Shown: one piece after another, positions 15,723 through 23,953 of the stretch
How the letters are laid out: each line of letters begins with the position of its first letter
How positions within the stretch are numbered: position 1 is the stretch's first letter
NCBI GenBank assembly: GCA_001896545.1
Contig: MPOT01000041.1
Span: forward strand, 1-64,000
Reading direction: 5' to 3'
Source of the DNA: Tepidanaerobacter sp. EBM-38
GTDB lineage: Bacteria > Bacillota > Thermosediminibacteria > Thermosediminibacterales > Tepidanaerobacteraceae
Length of the DNA: 64,000 nt
Program-made: the position numbers and the translations under genes
Notes under the pieces: model-generated
Told to the model about the DNA's origin: nothing
Database searches by the model: none
What the model saw: only the letters and a program-made list of their open reading frames with translations

Positions 15723-16757
15723 ATGGATATAAAGCAAGACATAATTTGTTTTTCAAAGGAAATAGGTTTGGATAAAGTCGGTTTTACAACAGCTAAGCCG
15801 TTTGTGCATGAAAAGAAAATTTTATTAGAAAGAAAGGCAAAAAATCTAATATCCCCCTTCGAAGAACAGGATATTGAATTTAGATGCGATCCGGAAAAAT
15901 CTCTGCCAGGCGCTAAGACCATTATATGTTTTGCCATGGGGTATCTTATATACCCGCAAAGCTCATTAGAGGTTGTTTCATCTCACATAGAAAGCAGGTT
16001 TGAGGGTAAAATTTCTAGGTACGCCCAGGTTAAGGATTACCATGTCGTACTAACTGAAAAATTAAAAAATGTCGTTGATTTTATTTCAAAAAAACGGTCC
16101 GGCAGATTTAAAATTATAGTTGATACAGGCAGCCTCATTGAAAAAGCTGCTGCCAGACGGGCGGGTTTAGGATGGATGGGCGAAAACACATGTTTTTTTA
16201 CATCAGAATTGGGCTCGTGGATATTTTTAGGGGAGATTCTAACAGATATTGAAATCGAACCGGACAGCCCTATTGAAAGTAACTGTAACGGATGTGGCAG
16301 CTGCGTAAGTGCGTGCCCTACAGGGGCACTAACGGCACCTTTTCAAATAAATCCGTATAGATGTCTTTCTTATATTACTCAGATGAGGGGGCATATTCCG
16401 GAAGAATTTAGAAAAGTTTTGGGTGATAGGATTTTTGGATGTGATACATGTCAGGAGGTTTGTCCTTGCAATCAAAAGGTAAAAATCCCCAATCATAAAG
16501 AGTTTATACCTGATATTCCGGTAGAAAGAGATTTGGAAAAGCTTGCAATATTGAGCAAGCAAGATTTTAATATGATATTTAATAATATAGCTGCCGGCTG
16601 GCGCGGAAGAAACGTTATTCGCCGAAATGCCGTATGTGCATTGGGGAACCTGAGAGATAAAAATACTAGAAAATTACTGGAGACATTAACCAAGGATCCG
16701 TCGGAAATTGTAAGAGAACAAGCTCGTTGGTCATTACAGAATTATCCATGTCTTTAA
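15723..16757 (+). CDS. queG: Epoxyqueuosine reductase
   Basis: 344 residues. It reduces epoxyqueuosine to queuosine in tRNA wobble position 34, using cobalamin and two 4Fe-4S clusters. The cobalamin-binding half carries the family stretch AAARRAGLGWMGENT. The ferredoxin clusters are CNGCGSCVSACPTGAL near residue 190 and the partner CDTCQEVCPCNQ near 240. The C-terminus has a HEAT-like repeat (VIRRNAVCALGNLRD). Other queuosine genes are not in the window. ATG start with GGAGAG upstream. Confidence 0.94.
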   Translation: MDIKQDIICFSKEIGLDKVGFTTAKPFVHEKKILLERKAKNLISPFEEQDIEFRCDPEKSLPGAKTIICFAMGYLIYPQSSLEVVSSHIESRFEGKISRYAQVKDYHVVLTEKLKNVVDFISKKRSGRFKIIVDTGSLIEKAAARRAGLGWMGENTCFFTSELGSWIFLGEILTDIEIEPDSPIESNCNGCGSCVSACPTGALTAPFQINPYRCLSYITQMRGHIPEEFRKVLGDRIFGCDTCQEVCPCNQKVKIPNHKEFIPDIPVERDLEKLAILSKQDFNMIFNNIAAGWRGRNVIRRNAVCALGNLRDKNTRKLLETLTKDPSEIVREQARWSLQNYPCL

Positions 16758-16848
16758 GAGACATCATATCCTGGCAGGCACCTGCAAGTTGATATTTTAC
16801 GCGGCAATCTCTGTTTTTAAACTGCTCATCCATGGAATTTATAAATAG

Positions 16849-16880
16849 AGGTGGCAAAAGAAATGCCTTCTGCCACCTTT
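16849..16880. terminator. Bidirectional terminator between queG and coat genes
   Basis: AGGTGGCA pairs with TGCCACCT across a 14-nt loop. On the plus strand TTTT follows, ending queG; on the minus strand an AT-rich tract follows, ending the coat gene transcript. Confidence 0.65.
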
Positions 16881-16887
16881 TGACTGA

Positions 16888-17118
16888 TTATTGGGGTGTG
16901 TACCAGCCGCGCTGATTCATTGCGTCAAAAATCATCTTTGCGTGTTGTTGTTCTTCATCTTGAATCTGCCGAAGTGCATTTCTTACAGTTTCGTTGGCGG
17001 CCTCCATTATTGCTGTTTCATAAGTTCCTGAAACATATTTTTCTGTCATAAGCATATCGTTTAGGATATCTTTATCGATTGTAGTTCCGGCTATATTTGT
17101 GTTTTGCGCTTGATTCAC
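16888..17118 (-). CDS. CotF-like spore coat protein
   Basis: 76 residues, a four-helix ferritin-like half. The region DKDILNDMLMTEKYVSGTYETAIMEA (quoted here in two parts: DKDILNDMLM and TEKYVSGTYETAI) and the EEQQHAKMIFDAMNQRGWY end are typical of clostridial CotF-family proteins. GTG start at 17118 with GGAGGT 8 nt upstream. It is paired with a second CotF-like gene just upstream on the same strand, so the two probably form heteromers in the spore coat. Confidence 0.85.
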   Translation of the reverse strand: MNQAQNTNIAGTTIDKDILNDMLMTEKYVSGTYETAIMEAANETVRNALRQIQDEEQQHAKMIFDAMNQRGWYTPQ

Positions 17119-17163
17119 TAAAATACCTCCTTGTAGAAAAAATTATTGGCTTTACTATTGAGT

Positions 17164-17352
17164 TTAACTTTGTTGTAAAAGCCGGTTAATAGTGTCAATG
17201 TGCTGCTGCTCGCGACTGGCAAGGGTTTTAAACATAGAGGAAAGCTCTGTATCCTGCATTTGATTTGCATAATTATTATACTTTACAACACAAATCTGCT
17301 CATGACTTAAGGCATCCTTTAGCAGCATGGTCTCCTTTTGAGTTAATGGCAA
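17164..17352 (-). CDS. CotF-related spore coat protein (small partner)
   Basis: 62 residues. The pattern LTQKETMLLKDALSHEQICV, then KYNNYANQ and REQQHIDTINRLL is that of the small CotF-type partner found next to longer CotF genes in Clostridia. The TTG at 17352 is chosen because GGAGGTGA ends 6-8 nt before it; a TTG at 17367 overlaps that ribosome site. Co-oriented with the other coat gene 45 nt downstream, likely one sporulation-controlled transcript. Confidence 0.84.
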   Translation of the reverse strand: MPLTQKETMLLKDALSHEQICVVKYNNYANQMQDTELSSMFKTLASREQQHIDTINRLLQQS

Positions 17353-17367
17353 CTGATTCACCTCCAA

Positions 17368-17754
17368 TAACTTTCATTCAACAGTCTTATTTTATCCCGT
17401 AATTTAAGTTACTATGCCTTAATTGTATTTTTCAAAACAAGTACATATTTTCAAATTGTGGTGATGAAATTTTTGATGAAATATAATTAAAAAAGGTTGA
17501 ATGATGAATACTAATAACAGCAACAATAGGGAGGATGATTTTTTAAAAATATCAAAAACATCGGTGAGTTAGATAGCTTACTTTGTATTAGTAATTGTTC
17601 GAGCAAGAAAGAATTGAGGATTTTTCTGTTAATAAGTAGGGCAAAAGTTGATGACATAGGATGAACTTGTGATATAATAAAAATGTTAAACTTTATTTTG
17701 AACAAGTATCCGAGGATATTACTAAAAGGATAGAAAGTATAGCAGGTGATGAAT
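17368..17754. other. Intergenic region between coat genes and cysteine desulfurase
   Basis: About 390 bases separating divergent units. The left end carries the coat-gene leader on the minus strand. A short 22-codon frame near 17502-17570 has no support. An extended -10 promoter lies at 17670-17678 (listed separately). Nothing else is evident. Confidence 0.5.
17670..17678 (+). promoter_or_regulatory. Extended -10 promoter of the iscS-thiI operon
   Basis: TGATATAAT: a perfect TATAAT at 17673-17678 with the TGn extension. The -35 region is weak (TTGATG at 17648 with a 19-nt spacer). The start site would be about 70 nt before the iscS gene. Confidence 0.6.
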
Positions 17755-18909
17755 TTGAGGCAGGTATATCTTGATAACAGTTCTACAACTAAGGTTTTGG
17801 ATGAAGCAGCGCAAACTGTTTTTGATATAATGACAGTGTATTTTGGCAACCCATCTTCTCTGCATGGAAAGGGAATTGAAGCCGAGAAAATAATGAAGCA
17901 GGCACGTGAGAAGGTAGCACAAGTATTAGGTGTAGACCCTGGCGAAATATATTTTACCTCAGGTGGAACAGAGTCTAATAATTGGGCTATTAAGGGAGCT
18001 GCCCACAGCCTTCGACGGCAGGGCAATCATATTATAGCCACATATATTGAACACCCATCGGTTTTAGAGGTGTTTAAGGCTCTTGAAAACGAGGGCTTTA
18101 AAGCTACATATATTAAAGTAAATAAAGAAGGTTTTATAGACATAAATGAGTTAAAAAATTCATTAACACCGGAAACTATTCTTGTAAGTGTTATGTATGT
18201 AAACAATGAAGTGGGATCGATTCAACCCATAGAAGATATAGCCGAAATTATTAAAACACATAACAAAAATATACTTTTTCACGTTGATGCGGTACAGGCC
18301 TTTGGGAAAATGCCTCTTGTTCCTAATTTAAAAGGTATTGATTTATTGTCTTTGAGTGGTCATAAAATATATGGTCCTAAAGGGATTGGCGCTCTTTTTG
18401 TAAGAGATAAAGTGCGCATAGAACCCCTTTTACATGGCGGTGGTCAAGAATCAGGCCTTCGTTCAGGAACGGAAAATATGCCAGGAATTGCCGGATTAGG
18501 TGTGGCAGCCGAAGCTTGTTTTAATAATATGATAAATTGGCAAAGTAAAATGCAGGAACTTAAAAAATACTTAAAAGATGGTATACTAAAAGAAATTCCG
18601 GGTGCGGTTTTAAATGGTCCTGAGATAGGGGCTCCACATATTCTAAATATTTCTTTCCTCGGTACAAGGGGAGAAATACTTCTACACGCGCTTGAAGCTA
18701 AAGGCATATATGTATCTACAGGTTCGGCTTGTTCCTCCCACAAGAGTGGAACAAGTCATGTATTAAGAGCCTTAGGTAAGAGTCCTGAAGAACAGGATAG
18801 TGCTTTAAGGTTTAGCTTATCACCTTTTCTTTCATTGGATGACATGGATTACACCATACAAGTCCTTACTGAAGAAGTAAAAGAAATAAGAAAGTTTGTA
18901 AGGAGGTAA
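17755..18909 (+). CDS. Cysteine desulfurase (IscS/NifS family)
   Basis: 384 residues. A pyridoxal-phosphate enzyme that takes sulfur from cysteine as an enzyme persulfide. N-terminus VYLDNSSTTKV, cofactor Lys in LSLSGHKIYGPKG near residue 200, and the sulfur-carrying Cys in VSTGSACSSHK near residue 325, the flexible-loop (group I) type. The thiI gene begins 2 nt after its stop, so this copy probably supplies sulfur to ThiI for 4-thiouridine in tRNA. TTG 17755 is chosen because AGGTGAT precedes it; GTG 17746 and ATG 17749 overlap that ribosome site. Confidence 0.93.
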   Translation: MRQVYLDNSSTTKVLDEAAQTVFDIMTVYFGNPSSLHGKGIEAEKIMKQAREKVAQVLGVDPGEIYFTSGGTESNNWAIKGAAHSLRRQGNHIIATYIEHPSVLEVFKALENEGFKATYIKVNKEGFIDINELKNSLTPETILVSVMYVNNEVGSIQPIEDIAEIIKTHNKNILFHVDAVQAFGKMPLVPNLKGIDLLSLSGHKIYGPKGIGALFVRDKVRIEPLLHGGGQESGLRSGTENMPGIAGLGVAAEACFNNMINWQSKMQELKKYLKDGILKEIPGAVLNGPEIGAPHILNISFLGTRGEILLHALEAKGIYVSTGSACSSHKSGTSHVLRALGKSPEEQDSALRFSLSPFLSLDDMDYTIQVLTEEVKEIRKFVRR

Positions 18910-18911
18910 AA

Positions 18912-20075
18912 ATGGAGAGTCTTTACTTGATAAGTTTTGGTGAAATAGCCTTAAAAGGCGGAAATAGACCTTTTTTTGAGAGAATTTTGATGCAGCGAAT
19001 TAAACAAGCGTTGAGACCTTATGATGAAAACGTCCGTCTTCAAAAAACTCATGGACGAATTTATTGTTTTACAAAAGCCCCGCGAGAAAAAGTAATGAAT
19101 GCCTTAAAAAAAGTTTTCGGTATAGTTTACATAAGCCCTGTGTTAAGCTGTGAAAATGATTTAGAACAAATAAAAAGAGCTGCTCTTGAAGTAGTCAAGG
19201 GCCAAAAATTTGAAGGTAAAACTTTTAAAGTAGAAACCAGACGACCTAATAAATCTTTTCCGCTTAAATCTCCTGAAGTGAGTCGAGAAGTAGGGGCACA
19301 TATTTTAAGTAATCTGGGAAATTTAAAAGTCGATGTTCATAATCCTCAAATAAGGGTTGATATCGAAATTCGGGAAAAGGCTTTCGTTTACTGCGAAAGA
19401 GTTTCCGGACCGGGAGGGCTGCCTCTAGGATGTAATGGAAAGGCCGTATTGCTGCTTTCCGGAGGTATTGATAGTCCGGTAGCTGCTTATATGCTTATGA
19501 AGCGAGGAGTTGAAATTGAACCGGTATACTTTCACAGCTTTCCCTTTACAAGTGATAGGGCAAAAGAAAAGGTAATAGGCCTTTGCAGAGTCTTGGCAGG
19601 GTATTCGGGTCAAATGCGATTGCATGTGGTAAATTTCACGGAAGTTTTAAAGCAAATTAGTAAAGATACTCCTGATGAATTTTTAACTATAATTATGCGG
19701 CGTATGATGATACGAATAGCTCAAGAAATTGCTGAGAATGTAGGAGCAAGAGCGCTAGTAACAGGAGAGAGCTTGGGTCAAGTAGCAAGTCAAACTATGG
19801 AAGCATTAGTTGCAACCAATGAAGTTGCTACAATGCCGATATTTCGCCCGCTTATCGGTTATGATAAAATAGAGATTATGGACATTGCAAAGGAAATAGG
19901 GACATATGACATTTCCATAGAGCCATATGCGGATTGCTGTACGGTTTTCGTACCTCATCATCCTAAAACGCGTCCGGACCTTTTAAGTGTTCACAAGGCA
20001 GAGAGTGGAGTTGATGTAAAAAAATTGACAGAAATAGGTCTTGCTGATATTGAAATTATAGATGTGCAACCATAG
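18912..20075 (+). CDS. thiI: tRNA 4-thiouridine synthase ThiI (no rhodanese domain)
   Basis: 387 residues. It adenylates and thiolates U8 of tRNA. Order: N-terminal ferredoxin-like domain (SFGEIALKGGNR), THUMP RNA-binding domain (about 60-165), then a PP-loop pyrophosphatase with LLLSGGIDSPVAAYMLMKRG near residue 180 and ALVTGESLGQVASQT near 280. At 387 residues it lacks the C-terminal rhodanese domain of E. coli ThiI, as is usual in Firmicutes, where the partner desulfurase (encoded just upstream) transfers sulfur directly. Confidence 0.95.
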   Translation: MESLYLISFGEIALKGGNRPFFERILMQRIKQALRPYDENVRLQKTHGRIYCFTKAPREKVMNALKKVFGIVYISPVLSCENDLEQIKRAALEVVKGQKFEGKTFKVETRRPNKSFPLKSPEVSREVGAHILSNLGNLKVDVHNPQIRVDIEIREKAFVYCERVSGPGGLPLGCNGKAVLLLSGGIDSPVAAYMLMKRGVEIEPVYFHSFPFTSDRAKEKVIGLCRVLAGYSGQMRLHVVNFTEVLKQISKDTPDEFLTIIMRRMMIRIAQEIAENVGARALVTGESLGQVASQTMEALVATNEVATMPIFRPLIGYDKIEIMDIAKEIGTYDISIEPYADCCTVFVPHHPKTRPDLLSVHKAESGVDVKKLTEIGLADIEIIDVQP

Positions 20076-20138
20076 TTTTAACTGCAAGATGTTCTAATTA
20101 TTATAAAATAATTTCTAAGAATTATAAATATACCAAAT

Positions 20139-20165
20139 GACGGTTCAAAAACCGTCTTTGCTTTT
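20139..20165 (+). terminator. Rho-independent terminator of iscS-thiI
   Basis: GACGGTT (20139-20145) pairs with AACCGTC (20150-20156) across a 4-nt loop, followed by TTTGCTTTT. Confidence 0.85.
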
Positions 20166-20359
20166 ATGGGAAATAATTTTGAAAGAAAAATTATTAAATG
20201 ATAATGAGGCGATTTTTTTTAATATTTCTAAAAGCTATAAACATGTATTAAAATGATAATTTTTTTTTAGCGAAGAACTTCTTGTCGAAAACGGTCCTTA
20301 AAGTATATTTGACAAAGGTTTCCCTAAATAGTAAGCGTAAAACATTTAAGAGAATATTA

Positions 20360-20377
20360 AAGGCATATTTCTTGCAT
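20360..20377 (+). promoter_or_regulatory. Putative sigma-54 (-24/-12) promoter of the amine dehydrogenase operon
   Basis: AAGGCAT-N5-TTGCA: the invariant GG (20362-20363) and GC (20374-20375) are exactly 10 nt apart, and both halves match the TGGCAY/TTGCW pattern apart from A in place of T before GG. It lies about 90 nt upstream of the first gene in an otherwise empty 300-nt region, leaving room for upstream activator sites. No sigma-54 activator gene is adjacent, so the activator would be encoded elsewhere. Confidence 0.68.
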
Positions 20378-20466
20378 TATTTTAAGGGTGTAAAACAGAT
20401 AAAATGGTCAGATATTTTAAACTAGTAGCTAAATATTATTTGAAATAAGAATTGGAGGGAGATTAA

Positions 20467-20784
20467 TTGCGTGTAATGCACCATCCCATTTTAGGGGATG
20501 AGACAAGACAATTTAATGCTACGATTACAGTGGATGGGAAAAAAATACAAGCTATTGAAGGAGAGCCGATTGCCGCAGCCCTTCTTGCCGCAGGCATAAA
20601 AAAATTTAGAGAAACTCAGAAACATCATAAACCCAGGGGAATATTTTGTGCAATTGGCCGTTGTACTGATTGCGTAATGACAGTTGACGGTATTCCCAAT
20701 GTCAGAACATGTGTTACACCGGTTAAAGACGGAATGATTATAAGCACTCAGAAAGGTCTTGGGGAGTGGGGTGACAGATTATGA
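20467..20784 (+). CDS. (2Fe-2S) subunit of amine/proline-type dehydrogenase (HcnA-like)
   Basis: 105 residues. A plant-type ferredoxin fold of the HcnA/sarcosine oxidase alpha N-terminal family: VDGKKIQAIEGEPIAAALLA, then cluster ligands in GIFCAIGRCTDCVMTVDG and a final Cys in NVRTCVTPV. It carries electrons between the flavin subunits of the complex encoded downstream. The TTG at 20467 has GGAGGGAG 5-6 nt upstream; the ATG at 20476 is too far from it. It overlaps the next gene by 4 nt (ATGA). Confidence 0.88.
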   Translation: MRVMHHPILGDETRQFNATITVDGKKIQAIEGEPIAAALLAAGIKKFRETQKHHKPRGIFCAIGRCTDCVMTVDGIPNVRTCVTPVKDGMIISTQKGLGEWGDRL

Positions 20785-21875
20785 AAACAACGGATATCGC
20801 CGTAATAGGTGCCGGCCCTGCTGGTCTTTCGTGTGCCGTGGAAGCTGCAAAGGCCGGGGCAAAGGTAACGGTGCTGGATGAAAACTTAAAACCCGGGGGA
20901 CAACTCTTTAAGCAAATCCATAAGTTTTTCGGATCAAGGGAACATAGAGCTGGAACTCGAGGATTTCGCATAGGTCGGCAGCTTTTGGAAGAAACCGAAA
21001 AACTTGGTGTAGAAGTACTGCTTGATGCTGCTGTTTATGGAATTTATGAGGACCGCCTTATAGCTTTTATTACCGATGGGAAAGATCACACTTTAAAAGC
21101 TGAAAAGATAGTGATGGCAACCGGTGCCTCAGAAAATGCATTGGCTTTTCCGGGATGTACACTGCCCGGAGTTATGGGTGCGGGTGCGGCGCAGACCATG
21201 ATTAATGTAAATCGCGTTTTGCCGGGACAAAAAATTGCAATGGTAGGGTCTGGAAATGTTGGTCTTATAGTTTCATATCAATTGATGCAGGCAGGAGCTG
21301 ATGTGGTTGCATTGATAGAGGCGGCTCCTAAAATAGGCGGGTATGGAGTTCATGCCTCGAAGATTCGAAGGGCTGGTGTTCCGATATACATCTCTACTAC
21401 AATTAAAGAAGTGGCAGGAAAAGAAAAGGTAGAGGAAGTTATCACTGTAGAACTTGATGAAAAGTGGCAGCAAGTTAAAGGAACTGAAAAGCAATTTGAT
21501 GCTGATACTGTTTGCCTTGCTGTTGGACTTTCGCCTCTAACAGAACTTGCCTGGATGGCAGGTTGTGAGTTTACCTTTATACCTGCATTGGGAGGTCATG
21601 TCCCTATTCACAACAGAAATATGGAAACAACATTAAAGGGTATATATGTAGCCGGTGACATCACAGGCGTTGAAGAAGCATCTTCTGCTATGGAAGAAGG
21701 ACGACTAGCCGGTGTAGCGTGTGCCGAAAGTTTAGGATACTATGATGAAGAACAGGCTCTAGAGCTGAAAAATCAAATTTGGGACCGATTGGATGCATTG
21801 CGTACAGGGCCGTTTGGTGAAGGAAGATTTACAGCTAAGCTTAAGCAGATAAGTGCAAGGAGGCAACTGGCATGA
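20781..21875 (+). CDS. FAD/NAD(P)-dependent oxidoreductase subunit (HcnB / sarcosine-oxidase-alpha-like)
   Basis: 364 residues. Two dinucleotide-binding motifs: FAD site IAVIGAGPAGLSCAVEA at the N-terminus and a second site KIAMVGSGNVGLIVSY near residue 155. The FAD-closing motif GIYVAGDITGVEEASSA is near residue 290. It has the family architecture of the alpha flavoprotein of dye-linked proline dehydrogenases, opine oxidases and hydrogen cyanide synthase. It starts within the previous gene and ends 4 nt inside the next, so all are coupled. It probably moves electrons from the amine-oxidising subunit to NAD+ or ferredoxin. Confidence 0.88.
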   Translation: MKTTDIAVIGAGPAGLSCAVEAAKAGAKVTVLDENLKPGGQLFKQIHKFFGSREHRAGTRGFRIGRQLLEETEKLGVEVLLDAAVYGIYEDRLIAFITDGKDHTLKAEKIVMATGASENALAFPGCTLPGVMGAGAAQTMINVNRVLPGQKIAMVGSGNVGLIVSYQLMQAGADVVALIEAAPKIGGYGVHASKIRRAGVPIYISTTIKEVAGKEKVEEVITVELDEKWQQVKGTEKQFDADTVCLAVGLSPLTELAWMAGCEFTFIPALGGHVPIHNRNMETTLKGIYVAGDITGVEEASSAMEEGRLAGVACAESLGYYDEEQALELKNQIWDRLDALRTGPFGEGRFTAKLKQISARRQLA

Positions 21876-22384
21876 CACAAAAATCGGGAGTAATTTATCA
21901 AGGGTTTCCTTCGGAAGAGGAGCTTTCTAAAATTCCTGGAGTTCCGTCAAAAGACCGCATTCAAAAGGGCCCGGTAGCTTGCATAGAATGTGTCCAGGAG
22001 ATACCGTGCAATCCATGTGAAGAGGCGTGCCCTTATGGCGCCATTACTGTCGGTAAACCTATTACTAATTTACCGGCACTTGATGAAGATAAGTGTATTG
22101 GCTGCGGAACATGTATAGCGGCATGCCCGGGACTTGCAATATTTCTATTAAACATTTCGGGGGAAAAAGCTGAAGTCAGTTTTCCGTTTGAATATTATCC
22201 ACTACCTAATAAGGGCGATGAAGTTGATTGTGTTGATCGAAAAGGCAGTGTAGTGGTTAAGGGTAAAGTATTAAGAATAATCAAATCTCCAAAATACGAT
22301 GCTACTGCCGTTATAACGGTTGAAGTGCCTGTCCAATATATGAACATAGTTCGGAGTATAAAACGCCTAGGGAGGTCTGAATAA
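21872..22384 (+). CDS. Two-cluster 4Fe-4S ferredoxin subunit of the amine dehydrogenase
   Basis: 170 residues. Two cluster motifs: CIECVQEIPCNPCEEACP near residues 35-52 (with an insertion between the first cysteines) and CIGCGTCIAACPG near residue 75. The C-terminal 80 residues form a beta-rich extension of unknown role. It overlaps the upstream flavoprotein by 4 nt and is followed 2 nt later by the BFD-type protein. A ferredoxin subunit in such a complex is expected in anaerobes, where it would couple amine oxidation to low-potential carriers. Confidence 0.85.
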   Translation: MTQKSGVIYQGFPSEEELSKIPGVPSKDRIQKGPVACIECVQEIPCNPCEEACPYGAITVGKPITNLPALDEDKCIGCGTCIAACPGLAIFLLNISGEKAEVSFPFEYYPLPNKGDEVDCVDRKGSVVVKGKVLRIIKSPKYDATAVITVEVPVQYMNIVRSIKRLGRSE

Positions 22385-22386
22385 TA

Positions 22387-22650
22387 ATGAATGAAGAATA
22401 TATTTGCCGTTGTGAAGAAGTCACCAGGAAAGAAATTCAGGAGGCTATTGATGATGGAGCTACAACTTTAGCCGGAGTTAAGCGCAGAACTCGTGCCGGT
22501 ATGGGTCTGTGTCAGGGTAGAACTTGCCAGCGTTTGGTTACTCAAATGCTGTCAAAGGTCAAGGATCCGGCTGAAATAAAACCACCCACCTCCAGACCTC
22601 CGGTACGTGCTGTAAAAATCGGAGAAATCGTGGAGGGGGAAGATGAGTGA
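22387..22650 (+). CDS. BFD-type (2Fe-2S) subunit
   Basis: 87 residues. It matches the bacterioferritin-associated-ferredoxin-like domain: ICRCEEVTRKEI at the N-terminus and MGLCQGRTCQRLV near residue 40 give the Cys-x-Cys and Cys-x4-Cys ligand pairs. In relatives this domain is fused to the alpha flavoprotein; here it is a separate gene. A Pro-rich C-terminal tail follows. It overlaps the next gene by 4 nt. Confidence 0.87.
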   Translation: MNEEYICRCEEVTRKEIQEAIDDGATTLAGVKRRTRAGMGLCQGRTCQRLVTQMLSKVKDPAEIKPPTSRPPVRAVKIGEIVEGEDE

Positions 22651-23840
22651 AGAAAAATGCTGATGCAGTAGTTATAGGCGGTGGGGTAATAGGCACTTCT
22701 ATAGCATATTACTTATCAAAGAAGGGTATAGGTGTAATTCTTCTTGAAAAAGACGACTTGGCATCAGGTTCTTCAGGAGCTTGTGATATAGACATAATTT
22801 TGCAATCTAAGAACCCGGGTATCCACTTACAGCTTGCTATGGAAAGTGCAAAAATGTATGAGACTCTAGCAGATGAATTGGACTTTGATATAGAATACAA
22901 TGCTACCGGTGGCATGATTTTAATCGAAAATGAAGACCAATTGAAAGTTATGAAGGATTTTGTCAGACGGCAAAAAGACATCGGTCTTCAAGTGGAACTT
23001 CTAAGTCTTAAGGAAGCATCGAAGATTCAACCCGGGCTTTCACCGCATTTAGTGGGAGCTACATACAGCTTGCAGGATGCTCATGTAAACCCAATGCGGC
23101 TCTGTTTCGCATTCTCTCGAGCCGCAAAGAGATTAGGTGCAAAAGTATATCTGGGCACTTCGGTTTTAGACATAAGAGCAGAAAATGGTAAAGTAAAGTC
23201 AGTTATTACTAATAGAGGAGAAATTGAAACAAATATAGTTATAAATGCAGCAGGGGTTTATGCTCCATTCATCGGTGAAATGGCAGGCCTTTCACTTCCC
23301 ATAAAACCCAGAAGAGGCCAGATAATTGTGACGGAGCCTGTACCGAAACTGGTTATGGCGGATGTGCTTTGTGCAAAATACATAGCGGCAAAATATAATC
23401 CAAATCTACTCAAAGAATCGGATAATCCAGAAACCCGGCTTGGAGTAGGCCTTTCGCTGAGCCAGACCCGTGATGGCCAGATATTAATAGGTGCTACTCG
23501 TGAATTTGCAGGTTATAATAAAAATACTACTCATGAAGCACTTCATGCCATTGTTAACAATGCTGTGCGTTTAGTACCTGCCTTAAGGCATATTCATGCT
23601 ATCAGATCTTTTGCAGGCCTTAGACCTTATACTCCTGACGGGCTACCTCTATTAGGACCTGTTGAAAATGTACAAGGGTTTATAATGGCTGCTGGGCATG
23701 AGGGCGACGGGATAGCACTTTCTCCGGTTACGGGAAGGATTATTTCTGACTTGATTACAGAAGGCAAAACATTTATGGATGTAAGCAAATTAAGCCCTTC
23801 GAGGTTTGGGTCTTTGTCAGGTAATGAAAATGCAATGTAA
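22647..23840 (+). CDS. FAD-dependent amine dehydrogenase catalytic subunit (DAO family, HcnC/proline dehydrogenase beta-like)
   Basis: 397 residues. N-terminal FAD site AVVIGGGVIGTSIAYYLSKKG, a glycine-oxidase-like body with INAAGVYAPFIGEMAGL near residue 205, and the C-terminal FAD-binding GLRPYTPDGLPLLGP near residue 330 ending with AAGHEGDGIALSPVTG. This subunit should oxidise a secondary or primary amine such as proline, hydroxyproline, sarcosine or a D-amino acid; which one is not readable. It is the last of five coupled genes under the sigma-54-like promoter. Confidence 0.88.
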   Translation: MKKNADAVVIGGGVIGTSIAYYLSKKGIGVILLEKDDLASGSSGACDIDIILQSKNPGIHLQLAMESAKMYETLADELDFDIEYNATGGMILIENEDQLKVMKDFVRRQKDIGLQVELLSLKEASKIQPGLSPHLVGATYSLQDAHVNPMRLCFAFSRAAKRLGAKVYLGTSVLDIRAENGKVKSVITNRGEIETNIVINAAGVYAPFIGEMAGLSLPIKPRRGQIIVTEPVPKLVMADVLCAKYIAAKYNPNLLKESDNPETRLGVGLSLSQTRDGQILIGATREFAGYNKNTTHEALHAIVNNAVRLVPALRHIHAIRSFAGLRPYTPDGLPLLGPVENVQGFIMAAGHEGDGIALSPVTGRIISDLITEGKTFMDVSKLSPSRFGSLSGNENAM

Positions 23841-23953
23841 ATAAAGACTATGAGGTATAATAATAGGCAAAGGAGGTAAGGAATTTTCAATATTTTATAG
23901 AATATATACTTATTAAAGTCATTTAATTATCCAAGCATAAGGAGGACTATTGA

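Noticed and set aside
16666-16857. 63-codon minus-strand frame between queG and the coat genes
   Set aside because: Half of it is antisense to queG, no ribosome site precedes either Met, and it crosses the terminator hairpin.
17511-18026. 171-codon minus-strand frame
   Set aside because: Antisense to the cysteine desulfurase gene with no ribosome site or family resemblance.
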